Positions 18,175-27,704 of a DNA stretch of 60,826 bases are shown piece after piece. Under the pieces are notes generated by a model. That model was not told the DNA's origin. It saw only the letters and a program-made list of their open reading frames with translations, and made no database searches. The first letter of the stretch is position 1. Each line of letters starts with the position of its first letter. The stretch lies in contig JAHDHL010000020.1 in the NCBI GenBank assembly GCA_020631355.1, positions 41,196-102,021 on the forward strand. Direction: 5' to 3'. A program made the translations under genes and the position numbers. The DNA is from Saprospiraceae bacterium. GTDB lineage: Bacteria; Bacteroidota; Bacteroidia; Chitinophagales; Saprospiraceae.

Positions 18175-19584
18175 ATGGAGTGGCTTAAACGTATCATACC
18201 GAAACAATGGCTTTCAGCACTGGCCATTCTGGCATTTGCCATATCTGCCAATACAACCATTAACACAGAGGGGACCTACGATAGGTGGCATTCATTGGTA
18301 ATGTATGATCAAGGCGGTTATTATGGTTACATGCCCGCCTTTTGGATATATGAGGACTTGGAATTCGAATTTTTCAAACAATTCGGATTCGATACGAATT
18401 CCATCATGATAGCACAGGAGGATGGACAGAAAGTCAATCGCTATGCCATAGGTCCCGCTGTACTGAATATGCCTTTTTTTATCATTGGTCATGAGATAGC
18501 GAAAGCCACCGAGGACCATCCTGCGCATGGTTTTTCTCCCATTTACAAGAAAAGTATCCTGATAGGCTGCATTTTTTATGTGACTTTGGGACTATGTTTC
18601 CTCAGATCCATTCTTTTGAGATACTATAAGGATATTGTTGTAGCACTGTCGATTCTTAGTTTGGGAGTAGGAAGTAATCTCTTGTATTATACGACCATTG
18701 AGGGAATGATGAGCCATGCCTATTCATTCTTTTTGTATTCGACCTTATTGTGGTTGACCGTAAAATGGATTGATGATAATAAGAAACTGGCCTTGTTGTG
18801 GATAGGACTGGTAATGGGATTGATAGCATGTACCCGACTACCGAATCTTGTGGTTGGGTTGATTCCCCTATTGTGGGGTATAAAGGGAAAGGATGATATC
18901 CGAAATCGATTCGAATTGCTCTGGTCCCAAAAATTCTGGATTATTGGAGCTTTGGCTTTGTGTGTCTTGGGCTATGCACCCCAGATGATTTATTACAAAA
19001 TGAAAGTGGGGCGTTTCTTTGTGGATTCATATCCGCAGTCCAGATTCTGGTTCGATCAGCCCTTGCCTCATCGTGTCCTATTCAGTTTTAGGAATGGCTG
19101 GCTGATTTATTCCCCATTGATGGGAATGGGATTGATAGGATTCTTCTTCATCCGAAAATTCTGTAAGGATGCATTCTGGCCCTTATTATCATTTTTCATC
19201 ATCAACCTGTATGTCATTTCTTCTTGGTGGTGCTGGTGGTATGGAGGTAGTTTCGGAATGAGGGCCTTGGTGGAGACATCCGCATTATTGAGTCTTACAC
19301 TGGCAGCCACCATACATGTATGGATTCACCATAAATATTGGAGATACCTGTTCGTATTGATATTTCCCTTATTGATTGGGTTGAATATCCTACAGACCCA
19401 TCAGTCAGGGAATCATATCATCAGATATGATGGAATGAATTGGGAAGCATACAAGTTCGTTTTTGGAAAAACGATGCCTGTCACACCCGAATTCATTCAG
19501 GAAAGGGATAGTATTATCCACTATGATTTCGGATTTCCCCGAGCGGCCACTGATAAGCAATATCGCTATGAAAAATGCAGGTAG
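18175..19584 (+). CDS. Polytopic membrane protein, possible GT-C glycosyltransferase
   Basis: A 469-residue protein with about ten hydrophobic helices. After the first helix there is a long extracytoplasmic loop holding 'YDQGGYYGYMPAFWIYEDL' (about 42-60), a placement seen in dolichyl-phosphate-mannose-type GT-C enzymes, which keep an acidic motif in the first loop. Later loops carry 'RLPNLVVGLIPLLWG' and several aromatic-rich stretches. These traits suggest a lipid-linked sugar transferase, but no motif proves it. It ends the SPOR-deoC operon and is followed by a strong terminator. Confidence 0.65.
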   Translation: MEWLKRIIPKQWLSALAILAFAISANTTINTEGTYDRWHSLVMYDQGGYYGYMPAFWIYEDLEFEFFKQFGFDTNSIMIAQEDGQKVNRYAIGPAVLNMPFFIIGHEIAKATEDHPAHGFSPIYKKSILIGCIFYVTLGLCFLRSILLRYYKDIVVALSILSLGVGSNLLYYTTIEGMMSHAYSFFLYSTLLWLTVKWIDDNKKLALLWIGLVMGLIACTRLPNLVVGLIPLLWGIKGKDDIRNRFELLWSQKFWIIGALALCVLGYAPQMIYYKMKVGRFFVDSYPQSRFWFDQPLPHRVLFSFRNGWLIYSPLMGMGLIGFFFIRKFCKDAFWPLLSFFIINLYVISSWWCWWYGGSFGMRALVETSALLSLTLAATIHVWIHHKYWRYLFVLIFPLLIGLNILQTHQSGNHIIRYDGMNWEAYKFVFGKTMPVTPEFIQERDSIIHYDFGFPRAATDKQYRYEKCR

Positions 19585-19600
19585 CATGATGCTGATAGAC

Positions 19601-19639
19601 AAAAAAACGCCTCATTGGATTCCAATGAGGCGTTTTTTT
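19601..19639. terminator. Bidirectional terminator between the membrane protein gene and pheS
   Basis: Near-perfect 18-bp inverted repeat with A7 and T7 ends (arms 19601-19618 and 19622-19639, minimal loop). It sits between two convergent genes and can serve both. Confidence 0.85.
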
Positions 19640-19655
19640 GTTATTGAATGTTATC

Positions 19656-20693
19656 CTATAATGCGGATTTGAATTGATTCAGGAATCTCACATCATTCTC
19701 GAATAATAGACGGATATCATTGATTCGATATTTCAACATGGCAATTCTCTCCACTCCCATACCAAATGCAAAACCGGTATATTTCTGCGAATCGATACCA
19801 CAATTCTCCAATACATTCGGGTCAACCATTCCACAACCTCCGATTTCTACCCATGATGTGTACTTACAAACATTGCAACCATCACCGCCGCAGATGAAGC
19901 AGGAAATATCTACTTCTGCACTGGGTTCGGTAAATGGGAAGAATGATGGACGAAGCCTGATTTTGGTATTGTGTCCGAACATTTCCTTTGCAAAATATTC
20001 AATGGTTTGCTTTAGGTCTGCAAATGAGACATTCTCATCTATATATAAACCCTCCACCTGATGGAATTGGCAGTGGGCCCGTGCGGAAATGGTTTCATTC
20101 CTATAAACCCGTCCGGGGAAAATAGCCCTGATGGGTGGTTTTTGGCTCTCCATCGTTCTGATTTGGACAGAAGACGTATGTGTTCTCAATAATCGTTCGG
20201 TATCATGTAGGAGATAGTAGGTATCCTGCATATCACGGGCCGGATGATCCTCAGGCGTATTCAAGGCTGTGAAATTATGCCAGTCATCCTCAATTTCCCT
20301 ATTCTCTGCTACGGTGAATCCAATTCTACTGAATGTTTCGATGATTCGGTTATTCACAATGGAGATGGGGTGTCTGGAACCCATTGCCAATGGTTCTCCC
20401 GGAGCGGTAAGGTCCAATGAGCCGGCTTCTTCTGCTTCGGATGCATCATCGGCCTTTTGTTTCAATTCTTGGAATTTGGCTTCTGCACTTTGCTTGACCG
20501 AATTCACCAATTGTCCGAATTCCTTTTTTCTTTCATTCGGAATATTCCTGATTTCACCGAAAAGAGGTTTCAGGATATTCTTGGAACCGAGGTATTGGAT
20601 ACGGAATTGTTCCACTTCATCCGGAGTACTAGGAGTTGCATTCTTGATGTCTTCAAGTATTGCATTGACCTTGTCGAATATTTCTTGTGCCAT
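19656..20693 (-). CDS. pheS: Phenylalanyl-tRNA synthetase alpha subunit
   Basis: PheS is the catalytic subunit of the alpha2-beta2 enzyme that charges tRNA-Phe. The 345-residue product has an N-terminal coiled coil (about 1-85), class II motif 2 'GRVYRNETISARAHCQFHQ', a Cys-rich loop 'CFICGGDGCNVCKYTSW' and motif 3 'GFAFGMGVERIAMLKY'. The frame stays open 49 codons further upstream, but the start at 20693 ('MAQEIFDKV') gives the standard length and N-terminus. pheT is not adjacent, which is common in Bacteroidota. Confidence 0.97.
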   Translation of the reverse strand: MAQEIFDKVNAILEDIKNATPSTPDEVEQFRIQYLGSKNILKPLFGEIRNIPNERKKEFGQLVNSVKQSAEAKFQELKQKADDASEAEEAGSLDLTAPGEPLAMGSRHPISIVNNRIIETFSRIGFTVAENREIEDDWHNFTALNTPEDHPARDMQDTYYLLHDTERLLRTHTSSVQIRTMESQKPPIRAIFPGRVYRNETISARAHCQFHQVEGLYIDENVSFADLKQTIEYFAKEMFGHNTKIRLRPSFFPFTEPSAEVDISCFICGGDGCNVCKYTSWVEIGGCGMVDPNVLENCGIDSQKYTGFAFGMGVERIAMLKYRINDIRLLFENDVRFLNQFKSAL

Positions 20694-21078
20694 GAATGAT
20701 AGCAGTGTTAGATTCAAAAAATGAGAACTGGGTGCAAAGGTATGGAACCTTTGTTGATATAATAAGTCTATCGGTGGGAAATTAGTTCTCTGGGGCGAAC
20801 TAGCCATGAGAATATTGTACCCTAAAAGCGAATAAGCCATGGAATATTACCTGTAAAATGATAAAAAATCAGTGTTATCCACTCACTTTTTTACTTGCTG
20901 TACTCTTTAATGAATGAAGACATGATGTAGTTGGGGTTCAGTGTCATTCCATTATAATGCTTGGACCCTTATTGAGCAATCAATGAACTCATATCAGCAC
21001 TATTCAAAACACTTTCTTGTTAATCTTATTTCATCATATCCTACATTGCTGATGCATTGTAGGGAAAATATTTCCGTT
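20694..21078. other. Divergent intergenic region, pheS / small lipoprotein
   Basis: 385 bp without a supported gene. A -7-type box for pheS lies at 20735-20742 (minus strand TACCTTTG), about 40 bp before the start; no -33 partner is seen. I see no terminator, tRNA or clear promoter for the rightward lipoprotein gene. Confidence 0.5.
20735..20742 (-). promoter_or_regulatory. Possible pheS -7 element
   Basis: Minus-strand TACCTTTG matches TAnnTTTG and would place transcription start about 35 nt before the pheS ATG. No TTTG lies 19-21 nt upstream, so support is weak. Confidence 0.3.
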
Positions 21079-21564
21079 ATGAAACAACTGACGTTTTATG
21101 CCTTGGGTATGCTCATGATGGCCCTTACGCTGGCTTCTTGTAGCAATGACGAATCCCATGTGACAATGGATCATGAGGCCTTACTCAAAACTATTGCGAA
21201 TGACCCTGCTTATGTCAAGCGATACCAGAATTTCCAAACCCAAAAAGCCAATGTAGCTTTCCATAAATACGACATGGTGGCTATTGGTGAGGTCTTGGAG
21301 ATGAACCGTGGACGAGTAAATTCCATTTGTGAAATTCCGACATCCGATTTTACTGCAGTAAAAGGTGGCGAACTATATCAGTCCATTCAGTGTGAATCTT
21401 TCAATCTACTTCAGGAATACCTGAATAGATACCCAGAAATGAGAACGTTCTCTGAGAATGACCTAGATAGAATTGATGTGATTTGTAAATCCATCCACGG
21501 AGTTATCCAACTTGATCTTGCAACAATTATTAGTGAACGTGCCAAAAACAATATTGAAGAATGA
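21079..21564 (+). CDS. Small lipoprotein, unknown function
   Basis: A 161-residue lipoprotein: signal sequence with lipobox 'LASC' (Cys21) and then a mostly helical mature part with no known motif. The mature chain has three further cysteines. The start at 21079 is chosen because it opens a signal peptide; the frame is open for 46 codons upstream but reads as non-protein sequence. Its stop overlaps the next start (ATGA at 21561-21564), so the two are translationally coupled. Confidence 0.7.
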   Translation: MKQLTFYALGMLMMALTLASCSNDESHVTMDHEALLKTIANDPAYVKRYQNFQTQKANVAFHKYDMVAIGEVLEMNRGRVNSICEIPTSDFTAVKGGELYQSIQCESFNLLQEYLNRYPEMRTFSENDLDRIDVICKSIHGVIQLDLATIISERAKNNIEE

Positions 21565-21809
21565 AAAAGTTATTATTAACACCCCTAGTGCTATGTGTCA
21601 CAATGGTAATCTCAATTGCTTGTATTGGTGAATTTAATAATTCCGTAGCACAGGCTGAACTTGAATATGCTTCAGCCTTAAAAGGCTGTAGAGCACTTGG
21701 TTCAACCTTTTGGGAGTTTGACAGGGAATATTGCCACCAATTAGCTAGCTTGGAATATGGGGCGGCCCTAGATGATGCTGTCGCAGCTTACAATGATTGC
21801 TCTGAATAA
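21561..21809 (+). CDS. Small exported protein, likely lipoprotein
   Basis: An 82-residue protein that begins in a 4-nt overlap with the preceding lipoprotein gene. It has a hydrophobic leader ending 'ISIAC', a plausible lipobox, then an Ala-, Tyr- and Glu-rich helix and three cysteines (in 'KGCRAL', 'EYCHQL' and 'YNDCSE'). I do not recognise it. The overlap and shared export signals suggest both products act together at the envelope. Confidence 0.65.
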   Translation: MKKLLLTPLVLCVTMVISIACIGEFNNSVAQAELEYASALKGCRALGSTFWEFDREYCHQLASLEYGAALDDAVAAYNDCSE

Positions 21810-21855
21810 GGAGAGTGGAATTTACAGCTGGTTATATTGAGATTCCTCAAAGAAA

Positions 21856-21887
21856 AAAAGCGATTCGGGTATGTCCGAATCGCTTTT
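21856..21887. terminator. Terminator between convergent genes
   Basis: A 13-bp perfect stem (21856-21868 with 21875-21887) with a 6-nt loop, A-rich before and T-rich after. It serves the small lipoprotein operon and, in reverse, the coiled-coil protein gene. Confidence 0.8.
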
Positions 21888-21908
21888 CTATTCCATTAGA
21901 AACAAATC

Positions 21909-22580
21909 TTAGTTTTCCAATTCCTTCAGTCTATCCTTGACAGCCTGAATGACAGAATCCTGATCCTTGATGGCATCATTGGTAGCTTCTTGTTCCTTGA
22001 CATTTTGTTCAATATTGGATTTTGCTTCCCTGATTTTATTCTCTGCATCTTCGATATCCTTGTGGTATCCTTCTTTTTTCTTTTGCAAACTTGCCAATTC
22101 CTTGGCCAGTTCCTTTCCTTTTTTCTCCTCAGCCTTGAGTTCTTGCTTGGTCATTTCTATGGCCACCTCAATGGCAAAGCGCATCAGGAATTTTTCACCC
22201 TCATTGTACTTGTCACCATGCATTTCAGAATTCAGATATGCACCACCTAGGTCAAACCATACCGTAGCATTCACATTAGACCCCACATCTGTAAGGTTTA
22301 GGTAGATGTCCACTGTATTGGCTCCGCCAATGGTACGCAATTCGGCATCATCTGTGAAAATCATATTGGTTTTCTTTTCTGATTTGGTCTTGCCTTTCTT
22401 GGTAGTGGACTTGATGTACTTCATCCAGACTTTCTTGGCTGTCTTTGAATCAGCTTCTGGAATATCTATGCTTAATGAATTGTGTGAACCTTGGCTCATC
22501 GAACGAACGCCCTCCTCTATTTGTGCTTGGGTAAAGGAGATGGCAAATGCAACCATTAGTATGGTATATAAAACTTTCAT
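21909..22580 (-). CDS. Secreted protein with C-terminal coiled coil
   Basis: A 223-residue protein with a signal peptide (1-19, ending 'FTQAQ'). Residues 20-130 form a beta-rich domain ('TNMIFTDDAELRTIGGANT', 'VNATVWFDLGGAYL'), and residues 140-223 form a long, highly charged coiled coil. The start at 22580 is chosen because it opens the signal peptide. I recognise no named family. It could be a periplasmic or outer-membrane-associated structural protein. Confidence 0.75.
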   Translation of the reverse strand: MKVLYTILMVAFAISFTQAQIEEGVRSMSQGSHNSLSIDIPEADSKTAKKVWMKYIKSTTKKGKTKSEKKTNMIFTDDAELRTIGGANTVDIYLNLTDVGSNVNATVWFDLGGAYLNSEMHGDKYNEGEKFLMRFAIEVAIEMTKQELKAEEKKGKELAKELASLQKKKEGYHKDIEDAENKIREAKSNIEQNVKEQEATNDAIKDQDSVIQAVKDRLKELEN

Positions 22581-22686
22581 GATGTATTCTTTTAAATGAA
22601 ATGAATGTTCGTGGTATAAATTTATCACGATTTTTCCTTAAATGTGACGAGATAAGAGGGAGAATGGTGTTAAAAAATCAATAAAC

Positions 22687-25600
22687 TTATTGAAGTTGGT
22701 CCCGCTTGACTTTGAAATCGTACTTGGGATACTGCTGATATAATTCGTCATAAAGCTGATATCCCTCCTGTTTATAGCGGAGTGTATCATCCATGTTTTT
22801 ACTGGTTCCTAATACATAGAGGACCTCACCCTTTTCTTGTTGTGTGGATGCACTTTTCAATAAATGTTCAAGGGTAATGGTCGCCATTTCCTGATCTCCA
22901 TGTTCCAGTTCCACTTGTGCCCGTTTGACCGAACTAAGGAAAATCAATTCCTCATTACCGATTTCATCGGCAATTTCATCCGCCTTTTTAGAAAATTTCT
23001 TGGTCTCTTTAGGATTTGCATGGGTATACAATGACAATTCCACCATTCGGAGCAAAATCATTACAAGTAGCCTCTTATTATCAATTTCTTCGCAAATATG
23101 GATACCCTGATTGTAATTTTCCTTTGCTTTTTGGTAATCCCTTTTCTGGGAATGTGCATCTCCCAAAGAACCCAATGCACTGGCTATTCCCTTCTGGTAG
23201 TTGAGTTCCCTGGATAATGAAAGTTGCTCACTCAGGTTATCAATAGCCAAATCGGATTCACCTTTCTCAAGATGCAGGTCACCCAATAACCCGTAAGTGA
23301 TGGATGTCCCTTGTTTATCTCCCAGTTCCCTACAAAGTGTGAGGTCCCTTTCGTATAACTCCAAGGCCGTTTCGAAATGTCCTTTCTTGACCAATAGTTT
23401 ACCCATACAACCAAGAGCAATGGCAGTTAGGAACTTGTTGCCCAAATCCTCACATTGTTTGAGTCCTTTTTGGTAGCATTCCATTGCTTCGTCATTGTCC
23501 CCCTTTTCGAAGTATACAATTCCGAGATAGATACTGATATTGGCGACTCCGAGTTTGTTTCCATTCCTTTCGCATTGCTCGAGGTAGGGTTTCATATTGG
23601 AAATGGCTTCCTCGTACTTCCCTTGGTTCATCAACGCGAGTCCCATATTGGATACGATACCAAAGTTATTACCCGAACGATTGGTATCCTGACTGATTCT
23701 CAAACTTTCACTGAAGTAGTCCTTGGCCTTTTCGTATTCACCTTGTCTGAAGAATACATCACCCAGATTACCATACACCTTTGACATGCCGATACTATCC
23801 TCAATTTCCTCAAAGAATGCAGCTGCACTCTGGAGATATCTTGAAGCTTCTGCATATTCACCCTTGAGCATCAATAGGTTCCCTAAGTCATTGTTGGCCC
23901 TACCCAGAAGTAACTTGTCACTGGATGAACTGGCTAATGCCAATGCATTCTGTAGTACCCTTTCCGATTCGGTCCAATCTCCCATCAGGTTAAGGATGCC
24001 CGCTTTCTTCAATAGGGTCTTGACATATGGTTTTTGTTGTTTGATGTGGTCCAAATTATTGGCTAGCTTGTCGTAGTAGACAATAGCTCTTGTATTGTTG
24101 AAGTTATCCTTTGCGTAATCACCGGCTTTTTCCAAGTATTCATTCATCTTGGATTTGATGTTGGCTTGTTCGTAATGGAATGCCAAATCAGCATACCTGC
24201 TGTCTATTTGTTCGGTGTAAACCCTTTCGATTGCTTCCGCAATCAATTTGTGCAATTCTCGTAAACGAGTACGAATTTGCATATCATAGACAGCCTCACG
24301 CAATAGGGAATGCTTGAATATATAGCGAATCTCATTGACTGCTTTCCAAATCTGTCCTTTTTCGGCTACTTCGATTTGTTCTTGTAGTAAATGTTTGGTA
24401 TCTCCATTTCTTCGGAGGAATTCCCTTTGGGTCTTCATGACTTCGCTGAGTACCTGGACCTCGAATTCCCGACCAATGACCGCCGCAGCCTTGACAGTCT
24501 CCTTAACCAATCCTGACAGTCGGTCTATCCTAGCCATCAATACTGCATTGATGGAGCCTGATAATTTTACATTCTCATCCTTTACAAACCAAACCTCTCC
24601 CTTTTGTTTCAATAAGTCACTTTCAATGAAGTATTCCAATACCTGTTCGGTGTAGAAAGGATTACCATTGGTGGTTCTGACCAGTAGTTTCTTAAGCGAG
24701 GCACTGATTTTCCCACCTAATTTCTTGAGTGCGAATTCCTCTATGGATTCAGGAGAAAGGATATTCAAATCCAATTCGACCCAAGGCATTTCCTTGGGTA
24801 ATTCATCCGTAAAGAAATTGGGTTTGGAACCATCATCCTCATTATACCTTGACGTAATGATAAGACAGGATGGGTAATGCCTCATGGCAGTTACCAATTC
24901 ACTGAGTAATGCCTTGGTACTATCATCAAACCAATGTCCATCCTCTACTTCCAATACGAAAGGAGTAATAATGGCTTCGGCCTTAAGGATATTGATGAAA
25001 GATGATATTGTATTCTGATACCGACCCTTGGCATCCAGTTGGGTCCAAAGGGAATCGGGATAATAGAGGCCCAAACGTGCAGCTATTACTGTTTTGGTCC
25101 TTGTCAATTCCCTTATGATATCTTCCAGTTCGGGATGGTCTTCCAATCGGATTTCGCATTGGCGAATCAATTGTCTGAAACGTTCCTCAAAAATGGATTT
25201 GTTGATGTCGTAATTTTGTTCGGGAGACTGATGGAAGAAATTCCTGAATAGATATACAAAAGGATTGAATGGCTTTTGGAGAATTTGATCTGCTTGGCAA
25301 GTATACCAATTCACAGAACCTTTTTCCTGTAATGCAGCCCTGGTTTCATAAGCCAATCTACTCTTACCTATTCCTGCTTCTCCATATACCACAGCTACAC
25401 CAGCAAAAGTATTATCAAAGATAGGACTTGCAAACCCTACCAGTTTCTGGAGTTCATTGTCCCTGCCAATCATAACGCCGGAATAAAAGGCCTTTTGTTC
25501 TTCAACTCCAGCAAGTCTATATGTGGCTATAGGTCCCTCGAATCCCTTATATATGATATCTCCCTTGTGTTCAAAACCAAATCCTTTGGCCTTGTTCACA

Positions 25601-26724
25601 TTCTCATCCACTAGCACCTCACCCCAATCCGCATACACCATGAGTCGGGCAGCAAGGTTGACCGTATTACCAACAGCAGCATACTGGCATCGCTCTTTTC
25701 CTCCAATGATACCGGTAAAGACCATTCCTGAGGTAATACCGACCTTGAATGTCAATGTGGATTTCTTTTGTAACGAAGCCAATTCATCCTTTAGGGACGA
25801 AATACATTTGAGTGCTCGTTCGATATTATCACCATAGGTGACTGGTGCACCAAAAAAGCCAACGATAACGCCTCCTTTATCCCCAAAATCTATTTCCTTG
25901 AAATAACCAGAAAAATTGGAGAATTGTGAACGGACGATGTTAGAGAATTCATTGAAAATGGTATCATTCTCAATATCATCAAAGGCAATGAAAATGGATA
26001 CTACATCACGGAATTCCCCCGAGTCCCCATAGTCAATGATACTATTGGGTAAAAATGGGTAAAGGTCTTCGTTCGTAGGTTCAGGAATAGGAGGGAAAGT
26101 CTTGATTTCCGGATTAGGTGTGGATTCCAAGACCTTGTAATATCCCTCATCTACTTTCTTACAAGTAAAATGAGAATTGGGGTCATTACATTGCTCTATG
26201 AATAATTGGTCCACGATTACATCACCTACTTGGGCACGATGCTCACTGGCTGCACAACTATCAATGGCTTGCCCCTTGAAGTAATACCCCTTATGTCCTT
26301 TTCCAATGATGCCCCATTCGATATTACCATAGGAGAGCCCGATCTTTAGCCTGATAGGGAATTCCTTGCCGTGATAAATCTCATTTTTTTTGGCGAATGA
26401 TTCTTGTATCCTCAGTGCGGTATCGGCCAATTCCTCTGCTACGATGCTATCATCATTGATTTGGAAAATAGCAGTAAAGGCATCTCCTGCAAAATAGGGT
26501 ATGAATCCACCTTTCTCATAAACGGTGCTGACCAAGGGCCCGAATATATCATTCAGTATCCTTGACATGAGTTCCGCTCCCTCATGCTCATCTTCCTTGA
26601 AAAGGTGCTCGGTTAGGTTAGTGAATCCGGACATATCCAGAAACATAGCGTACGCCAAGAATGAACCTTGTTGTTCATTCTCCTTGACCTTATTCGTGAT
26701 GAAGTGAGGAATTAAATGTCTCAA
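22687..26724 (-). CDS. Tandem class III cyclase / ATPase / TPR protein resembling soluble adenylyl cyclase
   Basis: A 1345-residue cytoplasmic protein with two cyclase-like domains (C1 about 20-200, C2 about 240-405), a STAND/AAA-type ATPase (Walker A GEAGIGKS at 448-455, Walker B-like 'LEVEDGHWFDD') and about ten tetratricopeptide repeats (about 880-1310). C1 keeps the two metal-binding aspartates (D30 in 'FLDMSGFT', D81 in 'YFAGDAF'). C2 keeps the transition-state Asn and Arg (N356 and R360 in 'VNLAARL') and a lysine (K283) that matches the adenine-binding lysine of mammalian soluble cyclase. The order of domains is that of ADCY10. It therefore probably makes a cyclic nucleotide under ATPase/TPR control. 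No neighbour reveals its signal. Confidence 0.88.
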   Translation of the reverse strand: MRHLIPHFITNKVKENEQQGSFLAYAMFLDMSGFTNLTEHLFKEDEHEGAELMSRILNDIFGPLVSTVYEKGGFIPYFAGDAFTAIFQINDDSIVAEELADTALRIQESFAKKNEIYHGKEFPIRLKIGLSYGNIEWGIIGKGHKGYYFKGQAIDSCAASEHRAQVGDVIVDQLFIEQCNDPNSHFTCKKVDEGYYKVLESTPNPEIKTFPPIPEPTNEDLYPFLPNSIIDYGDSGEFRDVVSIFIAFDDIENDTIFNEFSNIVRSQFSNFSGYFKEIDFGDKGGVIVGFFGAPVTYGDNIERALKCISSLKDELASLQKKSTLTFKVGITSGMVFTGIIGGKERCQYAAVGNTVNLAARLMVYADWGEVLVDENVNKAKGFGFEHKGDIIYKGFEGPIATYRLAGVEEQKAFYSGVMIGRDNELQKLVGFASPIFDNTFAGVAVVYGEAGIGKSRLAYETRAALQEKGSVNWYTCQADQILQKPFNPFVYLFRNFFHQSPEQNYDINKSIFEERFRQLIRQCEIRLEDHPELEDIIRELTRTKTVIAARLGLYYPDSLWTQLDAKGRYQNTISSFINILKAEAIITPFVLEVEDGHWFDDSTKALLSELVTAMRHYPSCLIITSRYNEDDGSKPNFFTDELPKEMPWVELDLNILSPESIEEFALKKLGGKISASLKKLLVRTTNGNPFYTEQVLEYFIESDLLKQKGEVWFVKDENVKLSGSINAVLMARIDRLSGLVKETVKAAAVIGREFEVQVLSEVMKTQREFLRRNGDTKHLLQEQIEVAEKGQIWKAVNEIRYIFKHSLLREAVYDMQIRTRLRELHKLIAEAIERVYTEQIDSRYADLAFHYEQANIKSKMNEYLEKAGDYAKDNFNNTRAIVYYDKLANNLDHIKQQKPYVKTLLKKAGILNLMGDWTESERVLQNALALASSSSDKLLLGRANNDLGNLLMLKGEYAEASRYLQSAAAFFEEIEDSIGMSKVYGNLGDVFFRQGEYEKAKDYFSESLRISQDTNRSGNNFGIVSNMGLALMNQGKYEEAISNMKPYLEQCERNGNKLGVANISIYLGIVYFEKGDNDEAMECYQKGLKQCEDLGNKFLTAIALGCMGKLLVKKGHFETALELYERDLTLCRELGDKQGTSITYGLLGDLHLEKGESDLAIDNLSEQLSLSRELNYQKGIASALGSLGDAHSQKRDYQKAKENYNQGIHICEEIDNKRLLVMILLRMVELSLYTHANPKETKKFSKKADEIADEIGNEELIFLSSVKRAQVELEHGDQEMATITLEHLLKSASTQQEKGEVLYVLGTSKNMDDTLRYKQEGYQLYDELYQQYPKYDFKVKRDQLQ

Positions 26725-26817
26725 TGCTTGGAAGTAATTTATTTAGTAGCCTTCTAACGCATTAGCGAATTTACAAATTATGTCTAATGTTAAGATATTA
26801 CTTGGACATCTTTTGTT

Positions 26818-27561
26818 TTATCCTCGCTGTTTGGAAGCTTCATAGAGGATAATACCCGTAGCTACGGAGACATTCAGTGAATCCGTAGTGCCCTTTTGCG
26901 GAATAATAAATTGTTCGTCAGCCATCTCCGAGAGTGTATAGTGAACTCCCCTTCCCTCGGACCCAACCAGGATGGCAATTGGTGAAGTAAAGTCAATTGC
27001 TTCTATTGATTGGGTGGCTTTTAGGTCGCTTGACGCAATAGTGACTCCACTTAGTTTAAGATATTCCAATGCAGCCATAGGACTCGATTCCCTACAAACC
27101 GGAATCTTGGACAGTGCTCCTGCAGAGGTCTTCATGGCTTCAGAGTTGATTCTAGCCGCATTTTTCTTACCGATTACGATAGCATGTGCTCCAAAAACCT
27201 CAGCGGATCTGGCAATAGCGCCAAAGTTTCTAACATCCGTCACAGCATCCAATACGAGAATGAGCGGTAACTCATCTTTTTCATAAATCTGAGGAAGAAT
27301 ATCTTCCAGTTTGTAATAAGGTATCAATGATACGAATGCAATGATACCTTGATGATTATTACGAGTAACTTTGTTCAATTTCTCTTTTGGAACCATTTGA
27401 TTGGGAATGCCGTGCTTCTTACAAAGACTTCTGATTTCGCTGACAAATTCTCCTTTCATTCCGATCTGTAACCATACCTTTTCAAGGTATTGGCCGGATT
27501 GTATGGCTTCAACTACGGGGTGTTTCCCGAAAATAAACTGATCTTTATAACCTTTATCCAT
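26818..27561 (-). CDS. rlmB: 23S rRNA (guanosine-2'-O-)-methyltransferase RlmB
   Basis: A 247-residue SpoU/TrmH-family methyltransferase with a trefoil knot. The N-terminal substrate-binding domain covers about 8-85. The catalytic domain shows motif 1 'DAVTDVRNFGAIARSAE', motif 2 'ILVGSEGRGV' and motif 3 'SLNVSVATGIILYE'. RlmB methylates G2251 in the peptidyl-transferase region of 23S rRNA. Family paralogs act on other rRNA or tRNA positions, so the exact target is inferred from overall similarity. It lies 93 bp upstream of the cyclase gene and on the same strand. Confidence 0.92.
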   Translation of the reverse strand: MDKGYKDQFIFGKHPVVEAIQSGQYLEKVWLQIGMKGEFVSEIRSLCKKHGIPNQMVPKEKLNKVTRNNHQGIIAFVSLIPYYKLEDILPQIYEKDELPLILVLDAVTDVRNFGAIARSAEVFGAHAIVIGKKNAARINSEAMKTSAGALSKIPVCRESSPMAALEYLKLSGVTIASSDLKATQSIEAIDFTSPIAILVGSEGRGVHYTLSEMADEQFIIPQKGTTDSLNVSVATGIILYEASKQRG

Positions 27562-27704
27562 GTAATTTGGCTGGTTTTTCAGTTAAGATTATGATAAATA
27601 GGGTCTTAAAGACAACCATTTGGACTAGCAAAGGTACTATGTGGTTGTATTAGATTGTGCTTATTTCTAATTTTGATTTATTAAAATCATAAAATTCATT
27701 CCTA

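Noticed and set aside
20694-20840. Longer N-terminus for PheS
   Set aside because: The 49 extra residues do not match PheS, and a possible promoter box lies inside that stretch.
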